Positions 23,845 through 31,042 of a stretch of 53,956 nucleotides of DNA are shown here, one piece after another. The notes beneath the pieces are model-generated. The model ran no database searches, was not told the origin of the DNA, and worked only from the letters and a program-made list of their open reading frames with translations. This DNA comes from Ruminococcus sp. (GTDB taxonomy: Bacteria > Bacillota > Clostridia > Oscillospirales > Ruminococcaceae): contig JAFXAJ010000047.1 in the NCBI GenBank assembly GCA_017517145.1, positions 1 to 53,956 on the forward strand, given 5' to 3'. A program made the position numbers and the translations under genes. Position 1 is the stretch's first letter. Every line of letters begins with the position of its first letter.

Positions 23845-24955
23845 GAAAAATGAATATGATTTTCTCCGTGAGCTTACAAAAGTTGATGATGAAAAAATAA
23901 GCGAGATAGCGAGGAAATATCCTATGCCAGATAAATCCGCATTAAAAAGAATCAACGCATTGTGCGAGGAGAAATTAGCGATGAAAGAAAATGTTTTGAA
24001 TAATATTCCCGACGAAATGGAAAATGTTGAAATAATACGCAATATCCCGTGGTATCGCCGTCCTGCATTTACAGCGGCTGCCTGTTTTACCGTTCTCATA
24101 GGTATTACGGGAGGAATTATGGCGGTATTCAGTGGAAAAAGCAATGGAGAAAATGTGCCTGACCTTCCCCCGCTGACTATAGTTGAAACAACAACAGAAG
24201 AATTTTCCGCAGAAACAACTATAGATATTACAGAAACTGCTGAAACTACATCAGATAAGAAAAACACAAAAACAACTGCTGCAAAGGAATCAAAAGAAAC
24301 TACGACAGAAAAGAATACATCAAAAAAGCAGGAAACTGAAACAGCTGAACCAATTGAAGAAGAAAAAGAGGATACTACAGAAACTGAACAGCCTGCAAAT
24401 TCTCCTGAAACAACTGTTGCAGCAGTTGTAACAACAGAAGCACCGACAGAAGTTCCTACAGAAACTCCTGTTAAACCTGCTGATGAATTTACTAAAGAAA
24501 TGGCAGAGGAATTCCTGAATACCATAAACTATATGGAACAGCTTATGTCATGCGGTCTTGAAATCAATTATGATATGGACGATACATTCACATCGGACAG
24601 CGGTACGACTTATGTGAAGATTAATGAAAGCAGATTCAGCACTGTCGCAGAGCTTGAAAGCTATGTACGCAGCTATCTGACAGACAACTGCATAGAAAAC
24701 AGGTATTTAGCGTTGGTAAGAAATGAGTATATAGAGAGGTTTGTAGATACAGAAAACGGACTTTATACTGCATACGCTCCCACAACTGACTCTTTCAGAT
24801 GGCTTGGCGATGAATTTACTGTAGAAAAGAAATCTGATGATATGTATGTTATCCATTCACACTACTGCAATTTTGGTTTTGATACGCCTTTTGAAGTAAA
24901 TGTTATAAAAACAGATGACGGAAGCTGGAAAATTGACCATATAAAGGATTTTTAA
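23837..24955 (+). CDS. Putative membrane anti-sigma / sensor protein with Thr/Glu-rich linker
   Basis: A 372-residue protein, start ATG 23837 behind AAAGGAG. Residues 1-75 are a charged cytoplasmic part that could hold the sigma factor. One membrane helix (about 79-98) is followed by an extremely Thr/Glu/Lys-rich spacer (about 110-220, repeats of TTE, TEAPT, TET). The C-terminal extracellular domain (about 225-372; MAEEFLNTINYMEQLM, SGTTYVKINESRFSTVAELESYVRSYLT, GLYTAYAP) recalls IseA-like D,L-endopeptidase inhibitor domains. That resemblance is by eye and uncertain. No canonical zinc anti-sigma motif is present. Context suggests it senses a wall or extracellular state and controls the sigma factor. 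Confidence 0.7.
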   Translation: MNKKNEYDFLRELTKVDDEKISEIARKYPMPDKSALKRINALCEEKLAMKENVLNNIPDEMENVEIIRNIPWYRRPAFTAAACFTVLIGITGGIMAVFSGKSNGENVPDLPPLTIVETTTEEFSAETTIDITETAETTSDKKNTKTTAAKESKETTTEKNTSKKQETETAEPIEEEKEDTTETEQPANSPETTVAAVVTTEAPTEVPTETPVKPADEFTKEMAEEFLNTINYMEQLMSCGLEINYDMDDTFTSDSGTTYVKINESRFSTVAELESYVRSYLTDNCIENRYLALVRNEYIERFVDTENGLYTAYAPTTDSFRWLGDEFTVEKKSDDMYVIHSHYCNFGFDTPFEVNVIKTDDGSWKIDHIKDF

Positions 24956-24960
24956 AATAA

Positions 24961-24992
24961 AAAGGGTATCGGTTTTTGCCGATACCCTTTTT
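24961..24992. terminator. Bidirectional terminator between anti-sigma gene and ireB
   Basis: A 12-bp perfect stem (24961-24972 with 24979-24990) with A and T runs on the two sides. It lies between convergent genes. Confidence 0.88.
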
Positions 24993-25000
24993 CAGACTTA

Positions 25001-25246
25001 CTATTTTTTGAGATACTCACGTACAAGCACCTGAAGCAGCTCGTCACGGTCAATGCGGCGCACAAGACTTCTGGCGTTGTTGTAGGTGGTTATGTAGGTG
25101 GGGTCCTCTGAAAGGATGTAGCCTACAAGCTGATTTATGGGATTATATCCCTTTTCAACGAGAGCGTCATAAATCGCAGTGAGATTTTTTTTCAGCTCCG
25201 CTTCCTTGTCCTCGTTTACGCTGAAAGTCATAGTCTGGTCGAACAT
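25001..25246 (-). CDS. ireB: IreB-family regulatory phosphoprotein
   Basis: An 81-residue cytoplasmic protein of the UPF0297/YrzL family: MFDQTMTFSVNEDKEAE with the conserved Thr-rich start, EKGYNPINQLVGYILSEDPTYI, and NARSLVRRIDRDELL. In Enterococcus, IreB is phosphorylated by the PASTA kinase IreK and affects cephalosporin resistance. I use ATG 25246, preceded by CAGGAGGGC. In many Firmicutes it sits next to ruvX and a DUF1292 gene; here it is alone with its own promoter and the terminator at 24961. Confidence 0.93.
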   Translation of the reverse strand: MFDQTMTFSVNEDKEAELKKNLTAIYDALVEKGYNPINQLVGYILSEDPTYITTYNNARSLVRRIDRDELLQVLVREYLKK

Positions 25247-25297
25247 AATAAACAGCCCTCCTGTAAAAAATTCATAATAGGGGTATACCCTTATTAT

Positions 25298-25326
25298 ATT
25301 ATAACGCATAATCGAAAATAATGCAA
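25298..25326 (-). promoter_or_regulatory. Promoter of ireB
   Basis: On the minus strand TTGCAT (25326-25321), 17-nt spacer, TATAAT (25303-25298). The message start would be near 25291. Confidence 0.75.
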
Positions 25327-25388
25327 GAGAAAAAGAATTTTTTTACAATTTGTCAATATTTTTAGAGGTTCCTTATTGGAATATGTAT

Positions 25389-25410
25389 GCGGATATGTCG
25401 CCATATCCGC
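25389..25410 (-). terminator. Hairpin after the DUF1540 gene
   Basis: A 9-bp perfect stem GCGGATATG / CATATCCGC with a 4-nt loop, six bases past the DUF1540 stop. No T run follows on the minus strand, so it may be an RNA 3' stabiliser rather than a terminator. Confidence 0.45.
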
Positions 25411-25416
25411 CTTGAA

Positions 25417-25605
25417 TTAACAGCAGCCTGTACGCTTTACAAAGCTGTTGCAGTCTGTACATTCGGGAACTGTGGGATTGCTTTCGTGAGTTCCTACCGA
25501 GATACAGCCGAGAGAGCAGTAATCCTCTGTAACCATGTTGTACTTGCACTGAGAAACAGTGCACTTGATGCAGTCGTTTTTCTGCTTGTTATCCATACCT
25601 GTCAT
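25417..25605 (-). CDS. DUF1540 Cys-rich small protein
   Basis: A 62-residue protein with a DUF1540-type metal-binding module: NDCIKCTVSQCKYN, DYCSLGCISVG, PECTDCNSF, and a CC end. Nine to ten cysteines in 62 residues suggest zinc or iron-sulfur binding. I start at ATG 25605 (MTGMDNKQ) because AAAGGAG lies ten bases before it. It stands alone between ireB and the DUF421 pair. Function is unknown; in Clostridia this family often appears in spore or stress contexts. Confidence 0.85.
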   Translation of the reverse strand: MTGMDNKQKNDCIKCTVSQCKYNMVTEDYCSLGCISVGTHESNPTVPECTDCNSFVKRTGCC

Positions 25606-25747
25606 ATTGAACAACTCCTTTTCTTTTTTTGCTGCGTGAGCAATAATATTATAGGATTTCAAACTGTAAAATATGCACGCATAAAAAAATTTTTAGATGA
25701 AATAATAAATAGGAATTCTAAAAATCAAAACGGCAAAAGGAGTATTT

Positions 25748-26422
25748 ATGTCGATTATTCTGCTTCGTTCTATTATATTATATATCATCGTTGTATCAGC
25801 GGTAAGGCTTATGGGTAAGCGTCAGCTGGGAGAATTACAGCCTTCAGAACTTGTTATAACCATACTTGTGTCAAATATCGCCACTCTGCCTCTTGAAGAT
25901 ACGGACATACCACTTATAATAGGCGTAACGCCAATACTTGCCCTCGTTTGCTATGAGGTTTTCGTTTCATGGCTTATTCTGCGGCTGCCCTTTTTCAGAA
26001 AAATCATCTACGGCAGCCCGAAAATAATCATCAGCAACGGAAAAATAAAACGCAGCGTCCTCCGTGAACTGCGTCTGTCAATTGACGATGTTATGACTGC
26101 TATGAGAAATCAGCAGATTTTTGATATATCTGAAATTCAGTATGCCATTGTAGAAACTACAGGCAGTATTTCAATTATGAAAAAACAGGTTAAGGATACT
26201 CCAACACGGGAGGATATGGGATTTTTTCCCGAATCAGCTGATCCGCCCCAGATAATAGTATCTGACGGAAAAATTCTTACAGCTGCCCTTGATTCCATGG
26301 GTTTTAATGTTAAATTCGTTGAAAACTCCGCCAGAGAAGCAGGAGTAAAAATCCGAGATATATTTATTATGACCGTCGATAGGCAGGGAAATGTCTATAT
26401 TGCGGAAAAAAAGGAGAATTGA
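25748..26422 (+). CDS. DUF421 (YetF-like) membrane protein
   Basis: A 224-residue protein with two or three N-terminal helices, including the conserved VRLMGKRQLGELQPSELVITILVSN. Two small cytoplasmic domains follow (GSPKIIISNGKIK, LRLSIDDVMTAMRNQQIFDISEIQYAIVE). An AAAAGGAG site precedes ATG 25748. It is followed one base later by a DUF4363 gene, its usual partner. The family is common in spore formers; its biochemical role is not settled. Confidence 0.9.
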   Translation: MSIILLRSIILYIIVVSAVRLMGKRQLGELQPSELVITILVSNIATLPLEDTDIPLIIGVTPILALVCYEVFVSWLILRLPFFRKIIYGSPKIIISNGKIKRSVLRELRLSIDDVMTAMRNQQIFDISEIQYAIVETTGSISIMKKQVKDTPTREDMGFFPESADPPQIIVSDGKILTAALDSMGFNVKFVENSAREAGVKIRDIFIMTVDRQGNVYIAEKKEN

Positions 26423-26423
26423 C

Positions 26424-26801
26424 ATGACACGACTGAAAATCAGTATTGTAATCATACTTCTGCTGAGTGCCGTAAGCATTTTCAGCGGACACAGAATTAA
26501 CAGCCGCTGTTCTGCCCTTATGGAGCTTTCAAGCAGTGCAGAGGAATACTTTCGCAGCGGAAATATAGAAAAAGCAGCTGAACTGACGGAGAAATTACAG
26601 CAGGATTGGGAAAAATTCCGTAAGGAAGCGTCTGTTCTTGTGCGTAATAATAAGCTGACGGAGCTTGACCGTCTTTTTGCCCGTGTGCATCACCTCACGG
26701 AGGAGGAAAGCGATGAACTTCCCTCGGAGCTGACAGAGCTTTATCATCTTCTGGATATGCTCAAAAAAGGGGAAACTCCGCATTTTACAAGTGTTTTTTG
26801 A
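26424..26801 (+). CDS. DUF4363-like exported/anchored helical protein
   Basis: A 125-residue protein with a signal-anchor helix (about 5-22) and an extracytoplasmic helical domain rich in Glu and Leu (EEYFRSGNIEKAAELTEKLQ, LDRLFARVHHLTEEE). Start ATG 26424 has AAGGAG seven bases before it, inside the DUF421 stop region. The DUF421-DUF4363 gene pair is frequent in Clostridia; the two probably act together in the membrane. Confidence 0.8.
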   Translation: MTRLKISIVIILLLSAVSIFSGHRINSRCSALMELSSSAEEYFRSGNIEKAAELTEKLQQDWEKFRKEASVLVRNNKLTELDRLFARVHHLTEEESDELPSELTELYHLLDMLKKGETPHFTSVF

Positions 26802-26806
26802 AAAAA

Positions 26807-26830
26807 AATGACGTTCAGCTGAACGTCATT
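26807..26830. terminator. Bidirectional palindromic terminator
   Basis: A perfect 24-nt palindrome with CAGCTG at its centre, flanked by A8 on the left and GATTTTTT on the right. It separates the DUF4363 gene from the convergent lipoprotein gene. Confidence 0.85.
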
Positions 26831-26836
26831 GATTTT

Positions 26837-27451
26837 TTATTGCCTGTTAAAATAATCTATCCCTGCATTGGGGCGGAAATATGTGCGTATATAGCCATCT
26901 TTAGACAATACAACAAATTCATTTGTTTCCTCAATATAATACACATGATCGCCGTCCTCAGCCTCTGTCTTGTACAATGCGTCAGGGTTATTTATAACAT
27001 CGCTTGCACCAATCTCATAATCTTCGGCGGTTTCATAATCGAAATCACCTTCGAACTCATATCCATGCTTTGTAAAATGCTGGTCAAGCTGATTTTCTGT
27101 ACGGAAGTAATACTCCACATAGGTATCATCACTGAAATCATCATAAGTATATTCAGGTTCTTCCGTAAGGTCTGCGTAATACTCCGTGATAGTTTCTGTA
27201 GGAACTGCTGTCGGAGCTTCCGTTATTACTTCCTGTATATCCACCGCAGTGGGAGCTTCAGTCTCTGTTACCGCAGGAGCTTCTGTTGTCTGCACTTCGG
27301 GAGCATCAGTAACATCAGATTTATCCACAATATTTATGGAATAATCACTGCCTGTACTATCGGGACTATACGGTTCTGCCGTTATTTCACAGCCGCACAG
27401 CAGCATCATAGCTGACAGCACGGCAACAGATTTTACAAATATTTTTTTCAT
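26837..27451 (-). CDS. Lipoprotein with Thr/Glu-rich linker and polymorphic-toxin-like C-terminal domain
   Basis: A 204-residue protein. The lipobox LLCGC gives a lipidated C21. A Thr/Pro/Glu-rich linker follows (about 45-100, TEAPAVTETEAPT). The C-terminal ~90 residues read FRTENQLDQHFTKHGYEF ... YETAEDYEIGASDVINNP ... HVYYIEETNEFVVLSKDGYI then RTYFRPNAGIDYFNRQ. I recognise this H-x2-KHG / YY-x-N-FVV / GxIRT-x-F layout from the C-terminal toxin domains of Rhs and other polymorphic toxins, probably RNase-like. Candidate key residues are H125, H129 and R189. No immunity gene is visible beside it. The start is ATG 27451 behind CGGTGAT. Confidence 0.68.
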   Translation of the reverse strand: MKKIFVKSVAVLSAMMLLCGCEITAEPYSPDSTGSDYSINIVDKSDVTDAPEVQTTEAPAVTETEAPTAVDIQEVITEAPTAVPTETITEYYADLTEEPEYTYDDFSDDTYVEYYFRTENQLDQHFTKHGYEFEGDFDYETAEDYEIGASDVINNPDALYKTEAEDGDHVYYIEETNEFVVLSKDGYIRTYFRPNAGIDYFNRQ

Positions 27452-27463
27452 TTGAATCACCGA

Positions 27464-28582
27464 TTACTTATTGAGAGTTCCGTGTGAAAGGGATTTCAGA
27501 TATGCGTTGATAAATCCGTCAATATCGCCGTCCATTACAGCCTGAATATTTCCGTTTTCAAAGCCTGTTCTATGGTCCTTTGCGAGAGTATAGGGCATGA
27601 ACACATAAGAACGAATCTGGCTTCCCCATGCAATCTGGTTCTGAACGCCCTTGATGTCCTCGATTTTTTCAAGGTGCTCACGCTCTTTGATTTCAATAAG
27701 CTTTGAACGAAGCATCTTCATAGCGTAATCCTTGTTCTGGAACTGGCTTCGCTGTGTCTGACATGATACGACAATTCCTGTAGGCTTGTGGATAAGACGT
27801 ACAGCAGAGCTGGTCTTGTTTACCTTCTGACCGCCTGCACCGCTGGAACGGTACACTTCCATTTCAATATCTTCGGGGCGGATGTCAACCTCGATAGAAT
27901 CGTCAATTTCGGGCATAACTTCAAGTGCCGCAAAAGACGTATGACGTCTGCCTGATGAATCAAAGGGAGATATACGCACAAGACGGTGAACTCCTGATTC
28001 GGACTTCATATATCCGTATGCATTTTCGCCCTCGATAAGGATCGACGCTGATTTTACACCTGCGTCGTCGCCGTCAAGGTAGTCCATGAGAGTAACCTTG
28101 TAATCATGGCGCTCAGCCCACATATTATACATACGATACAGCATTTCAGTCCAGTCCTGAGCCTCTGTTCCGCCTGCACCTGCGTGGAAAGTAAGAATAG
28201 CATTGGAGTTATCATATTCTCCTGTGAGAAGTGTGGAGAGCTTTTCTTCTTCCAGTTTCTTTCTGAAATCCTCAGCCTCAGCCTTGATTTCCTCAACGGA
28301 GCTTTCGTCATCCTCCTCGATAGAAAGCTCTATAAGAGTGATAACATCTTCAAGCTGGCCGTTAAGCTTGTTGAATTTCTCGATTTTACGTTCCAGAGAT
28401 TTTGTTTCCTGTAAAACTTTCTGGGAATTTTCAAGGTCATCCCAGAAACCGTCCTTTGCTGTCTCCTCATTAAGTTCAGCAATACGCTCCTTTGAAGCCT
28501 TTATACTAAGCACATCTGCAAGTTCTTCCATTTCCTTGCGGTATCCTATAAGTTCAAGTCTCAGTTCGTCAAGAAGTATCAT
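27464..28582 (-). CDS. prfB: Peptide chain release factor 2
   Basis: A 372-residue class I release factor that ends translation at UGA and UAA. Key elements are the SPF tripeptide (205-207) in RISPFDSSGRRHTSF for stop-codon reading, and the GGQ motif (250-252) in SSGAGGQKVNKTS that triggers peptide release. The start is ATG 28582 (MILLDELRLEL) behind GAAAGGAT. Most prfB genes carry an internal UGA near codon 25 and need a +1 frameshift. Here the coding frame is continuous through that region (VLSIKASKERI), so this autoregulation is absent. It has its own strong promoter at 28626-28655. Confidence 0.95.
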   Translation of the reverse strand: MILLDELRLELIGYRKEMEELADVLSIKASKERIAELNEETAKDGFWDDLENSQKVLQETKSLERKIEKFNKLNGQLEDVITLIELSIEEDDESSVEEIKAEAEDFRKKLEEEKLSTLLTGEYDNSNAILTFHAGAGGTEAQDWTEMLYRMYNMWAERHDYKVTLMDYLDGDDAGVKSASILIEGENAYGYMKSESGVHRLVRISPFDSSGRRHTSFAALEVMPEIDDSIEVDIRPEDIEMEVYRSSGAGGQKVNKTSSAVRLIHKPTGIVVSCQTQRSQFQNKDYAMKMLRSKLIEIKEREHLEKIEDIKGVQNQIAWGSQIRSYVFMPYTLAKDHRTGFENGNIQAVMDGDIDGFINAYLKSLSHGTLNK

Positions 28583-28625
28583 AAAAATTATCCTTTCTGA
28601 ATCAAACGTTTCTGCATACATTTTT

Positions 28626-28655
28626 ATTATAGCATATCACACACGGATTTGTCAA
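28626..28655 (-). promoter_or_regulatory. prfB: Promoter of prfB
   Basis: On the minus strand TTGACA (28655-28650), 18-nt spacer, TATAAT (28631-28626) with TGC before it. The -10 is about 40 nt from the start codon. Confidence 0.82.
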
Positions 28656-28710
28656 TATTTTGCGGATTTTTTCAGAAGATCATTTGTGAAAATTTATGTT
28701 CTTTCAAAAT

Positions 28711-28787
28711 TGCGGGCGCATAGGAATGCGCCCCTGCAAAAAAATTACAATAATTACGCATTATGCATTACAAATTACGCATTAATA
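28711..28787. repeat. REP-like hairpin plus ATTACGCATTA repeat array
   Basis: A hairpin GGGCGCAT-AGGA-ATGCGCCC (28714-28733) with matching TGC/GCA flanks is followed by AATTACGCATTATGCATTAC and AATTACGCATTAATAC (28754-28790). This combination has the look of dispersed intergenic repeats of gut clostridia. The array runs into the 3' end of the uridine kinase-like gene. The hairpin may also work as its terminator. Confidence 0.6.
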
Positions 28788-29702
28788 CTTAAACTCTCCC
28801 TTGCCGATAAATTCACGTATAAGGGAATCCTTGGGTACAAATTCGCTGTCAAGGGGCGCAAGGTCAGACAGCACTTCAATTACATCTGCAAGCTCAGAAT
28901 TATTCTCCATACTTCTGAGGTCGTCAAGGAGATTTTCACGATATACGCTCATTTCATAAGATATAAATGTATCAATGTCATAATCTGAACGATGCTTATA
29001 GGGCATTATGTACTTATTCTCCCCCAGTTCAACGCTGTGATACATATTCATTGTCTCCTCAATGCTGCGCTTACGGAAATTCCTGTCACGTATCATACGG
29101 CGTAAAATGCGTATTTTCGCAGGATTCAGCACAATTCCATCCGTTGTGATACGGGTGCGGACGCTGACATAAAGCTTGCAGAGTCTGTTTTCCTGTACGG
29201 TTATAACATCGGGATTCAGGGCATGGATTCCCTCGAAAATTACGGCTTCGCCCTTTTTACGCTCCAGTGTTTCGGTTGCTTCTGAACGTCTGGATTCCGA
29301 AAAGTCATATTTTGGCACTTCAACAGGACGACAGGCTTCAATATCCTCAATCTGGCTGTTGAGAAGCTCCTTGTCGATGCGGTCGGGAGATTCCAGATCC
29401 ATTTTTCCCAGTACAGACAGTTCTTTTTCCTCGGTTGTAAGGGATTTGAAGTAATTATCCATAGACAGGGCATGGCTGTTGCAGCCCAGCTCACGGAGCA
29501 TTTTCCTGAGCATAAAGGCTGTTGTGGTCTTACCCGAACCCGAAGGTCCTGCAAGGAGGATAACAGGTCTGTTTTCTATGTTTGACGCAATTTTTTCAGC
29601 TATCTGTCTCAGCTGAAAAGCAAAAATTTCGTTTGTTTCAAGGACGTATTTTTCGGGACTTCCGCATATACCCTTGTTAATTCTGTTGACTTCTATATTC
29701 AT
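28782..29702 (-). CDS. Uridine kinase-like nucleoside kinase
   Basis: A 306-residue P-loop kinase of the uridine kinase / phosphoribulokinase group. Walker A is GPSGSGKTT (52-60). SMDNYF, the DLESPDRID segment, VPKYDFSESRR and VIFEGIHALNP match the Udk pattern of substrate-binding and lid motifs. The N-terminal 45 residues and C-terminal extension make it longer than Udk itself (~210); this is the stand-alone 'nucleoside kinase' subgroup of Clostridia. Start at ATG 29702 behind AGGAG. The true substrate is uncertain. Confidence 0.85.
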   Translation of the reverse strand: MNIEVNRINKGICGSPEKYVLETNEIFAFQLRQIAEKIASNIENRPVILLAGPSGSGKTTTAFMLRKMLRELGCNSHALSMDNYFKSLTTEEKELSVLGKMDLESPDRIDKELLNSQIEDIEACRPVEVPKYDFSESRRSEATETLERKKGEAVIFEGIHALNPDVITVQENRLCKLYVSVRTRITTDGIVLNPAKIRILRRMIRDRNFRKRSIEETMNMYHSVELGENKYIMPYKHRSDYDIDTFISYEMSVYRENLLDDLRSMENNSELADVIEVLSDLAPLDSEFVPKDSLIREFIGKGEFKY

Positions 29703-29724
29703 ATTATTACTCCTATAAGATAAA

Positions 29725-29749
29725 ATGCGGTGAGAAGAACTCACCGCAT
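29725..29749 (-). terminator. Terminator of spoVS
   Basis: A 10-bp perfect stem ATGCGGTGAG / CTCACCGCAT with a 5-nt loop, with TTTTA following on the minus strand. It lies between spoVS and the kinase gene. Confidence 0.72.
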
Positions 29750-29774
29750 ATTTTCAGTTAACCGGTATTATTGA

Positions 29775-30035
29775 TTATCTCTGCTCACAAATAAGCTTCA
29801 TGGCAGTTCTGTCCTCGCCCTCAATCTGGATATTTGCAAATGCGGGGATGCAGATAAGGTCAATGCCGATAGGAGCAAGATAGCCTCTTGCAATGGCAAT
29901 TGCCTTGATTGCCTGATTTGCAGCACCTGCACCGACAACCTGAACTTCTACTGCCTTATGCTCTCTTATCACTCCTGCAATAGCTCCTGCAACTGAATTG
30001 GGTGTTGAATGGGATGACACTTTTAAAACTTCCAT
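29775..30035 (-). CDS. spoVS: Stage V sporulation protein S
   Basis: An 86-residue Alba-like protein, nearly canonical: MEVLKVSSHSTPNSVAGAIAG, VVGAGAANQAIKAIAIARGY, and IPAFANIQIEGEDRTAMKL. In Bacillus it affects septation and the transition to late sporulation stages. The start is ATG 30035 behind CAGGAGGT. It is monocistronic, with its own promoter and terminator. The family is also kept in clostridia that are not known to form spores readily, so presence alone does not prove sporulation. Confidence 0.96.
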   Translation of the reverse strand: MEVLKVSSHSTPNSVAGAIAGVIREHKAVEVQVVGAGAANQAIKAIAIARGYLAPIGIDLICIPAFANIQIEGEDRTAMKLICEQR

Positions 30036-30124
30036 AGTGCGACCTCCTGTTTTAATATTGTTTTGTAAAATGTTGAATGTTGAAAAAATCGCAGAACTAA
30101 ACATTGTCTTGATTTTTCAAATAT

Positions 30125-30153
30125 ATTATACCATAAATCAAATCTTATTTCAA
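30125..30153 (-). promoter_or_regulatory. Promoter of spoVS
   Basis: On the minus strand TTGAAA (30153-30148), 17-nt spacer, TATAAT (30130-30125) with TGG before it. The leader is about 85 nt. The rest of the 30154-30251 gap is AT-rich without a gene. Confidence 0.75.
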
Positions 30154-30251
30154 TATATAAACCGTACTTTTTTTAAAGATTTTTTTGTTAATCCTGCACA
30201 AATTTACAAAAAAGATAATTCACCCTTGAGAATTATGCGACATCCAAACAA

Positions 30252-31025
30252 TTATCGTATAATAATTCGCTCGATACTTTTGGCTGTTCCCGATTTTTCA
30301 TCAAATGAAACTGCAACTCCGCAGAGGAAACACTCTCCCTCTGCTTCCTTGAAACGGGCAGGCAGATGAAAACGAAAACGGTCTATTATTATTTTTGACT
30401 CAACGCCAAGGCAGGAATCTTCAACTCCCGTCATGCCTGCGTCGGTGATATATGCCGTATGCTCGCCCAGAATTGCTTCATCGGCGGTCTGAACATGAGT
30501 ATGAGTGCCAAAAACGCCTGTAACACGGCCTTTGAGATAGTGTCCCATTGCCTTTTTCTCAGAGGTTGCCTCGCCGTGAAAATCAACAAATATATTTGGC
30601 GTGTCGATATTTTCCAGAATTTCATCTATCTTCGCAAAAGGATTGTCAAGGGTATCCATAAAAGCTGTACCCATAAGATTTACAACTGCCACAGAATAGC
30701 TTCCCATATCAAGGGTACACACTCCCCTGCCCGCTGCCTTTCCTTCGGGATAATTGGCAGGACGAATGATATAATCTGCCGAATTCAGCAAATTATACAC
30801 CTCTCTGCGGCGGAAAACGTGATTTCCTGTAGTAATTATATCCGCCCCTGCGTTGATTATTTCATCGGCAGATGTCAGCGTAATTCCGTTTCCTTGTGCG
30901 GAATTCTCTCCATTTACCACAGTTATGTCTATTTTATAATGCTGTTTCAGGTCACGGAGCTTTTTCCTCAGAAAATCACATCCTGCCTGCCCTACAACAT
31001 CTCCTATAAAAAGTATATTCTTCAA
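30252..31025 (-). CDS. ymdB: YmdB-family metallophosphoesterase (TIGR00282)
   Basis: A 257-residue metallophosphoesterase. NILFIGDVVGQAG carries the first metal Asp, VVNGENSAQG the Asn/Glu, ITTGNHVF the Asn-His pair, VDFHGEATSEK and VFGTHTHVQTADE the late His ligands, and ITDAGMTG closes the site. In Bacillus YmdB hydrolyses 2',3'-cyclic nucleotides and affects biofilm and motility decisions. I start it at TTG 31025, six bases after AAAGGAG. It follows uvrC by 17 nt in the same operon. Confidence 0.92.
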   Translation of the reverse strand: MKNILFIGDVVGQAGCDFLRKKLRDLKQHYKIDITVVNGENSAQGNGITLTSADEIINAGADIITTGNHVFRRREVYNLLNSADYIIRPANYPEGKAAGRGVCTLDMGSYSVAVVNLMGTAFMDTLDNPFAKIDEILENIDTPNIFVDFHGEATSEKKAMGHYLKGRVTGVFGTHTHVQTADEAILGEHTAYITDAGMTGVEDSCLGVESKIIIDRFRFHLPARFKEAEGECFLCGVAVSFDEKSGTAKSIERIIIR

Positions 31026-31042
31026 TATTTTCTCCTTTATGC

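Noticed and set aside
23680..24525. A 281-codon open frame on the minus strand across the anti-sigma gene
   Set aside because: It is the antisense shadow of the Thr/Glu repeat region, giving a Ser/Val-rich low-complexity product without a ribosome site.
28203..28988. A 261-codon plus-strand frame over prfB and its upstream region
   Set aside because: Ser-rich antisense translation of the prfB coiled region crossing the prfB promoter; not a plausible gene.
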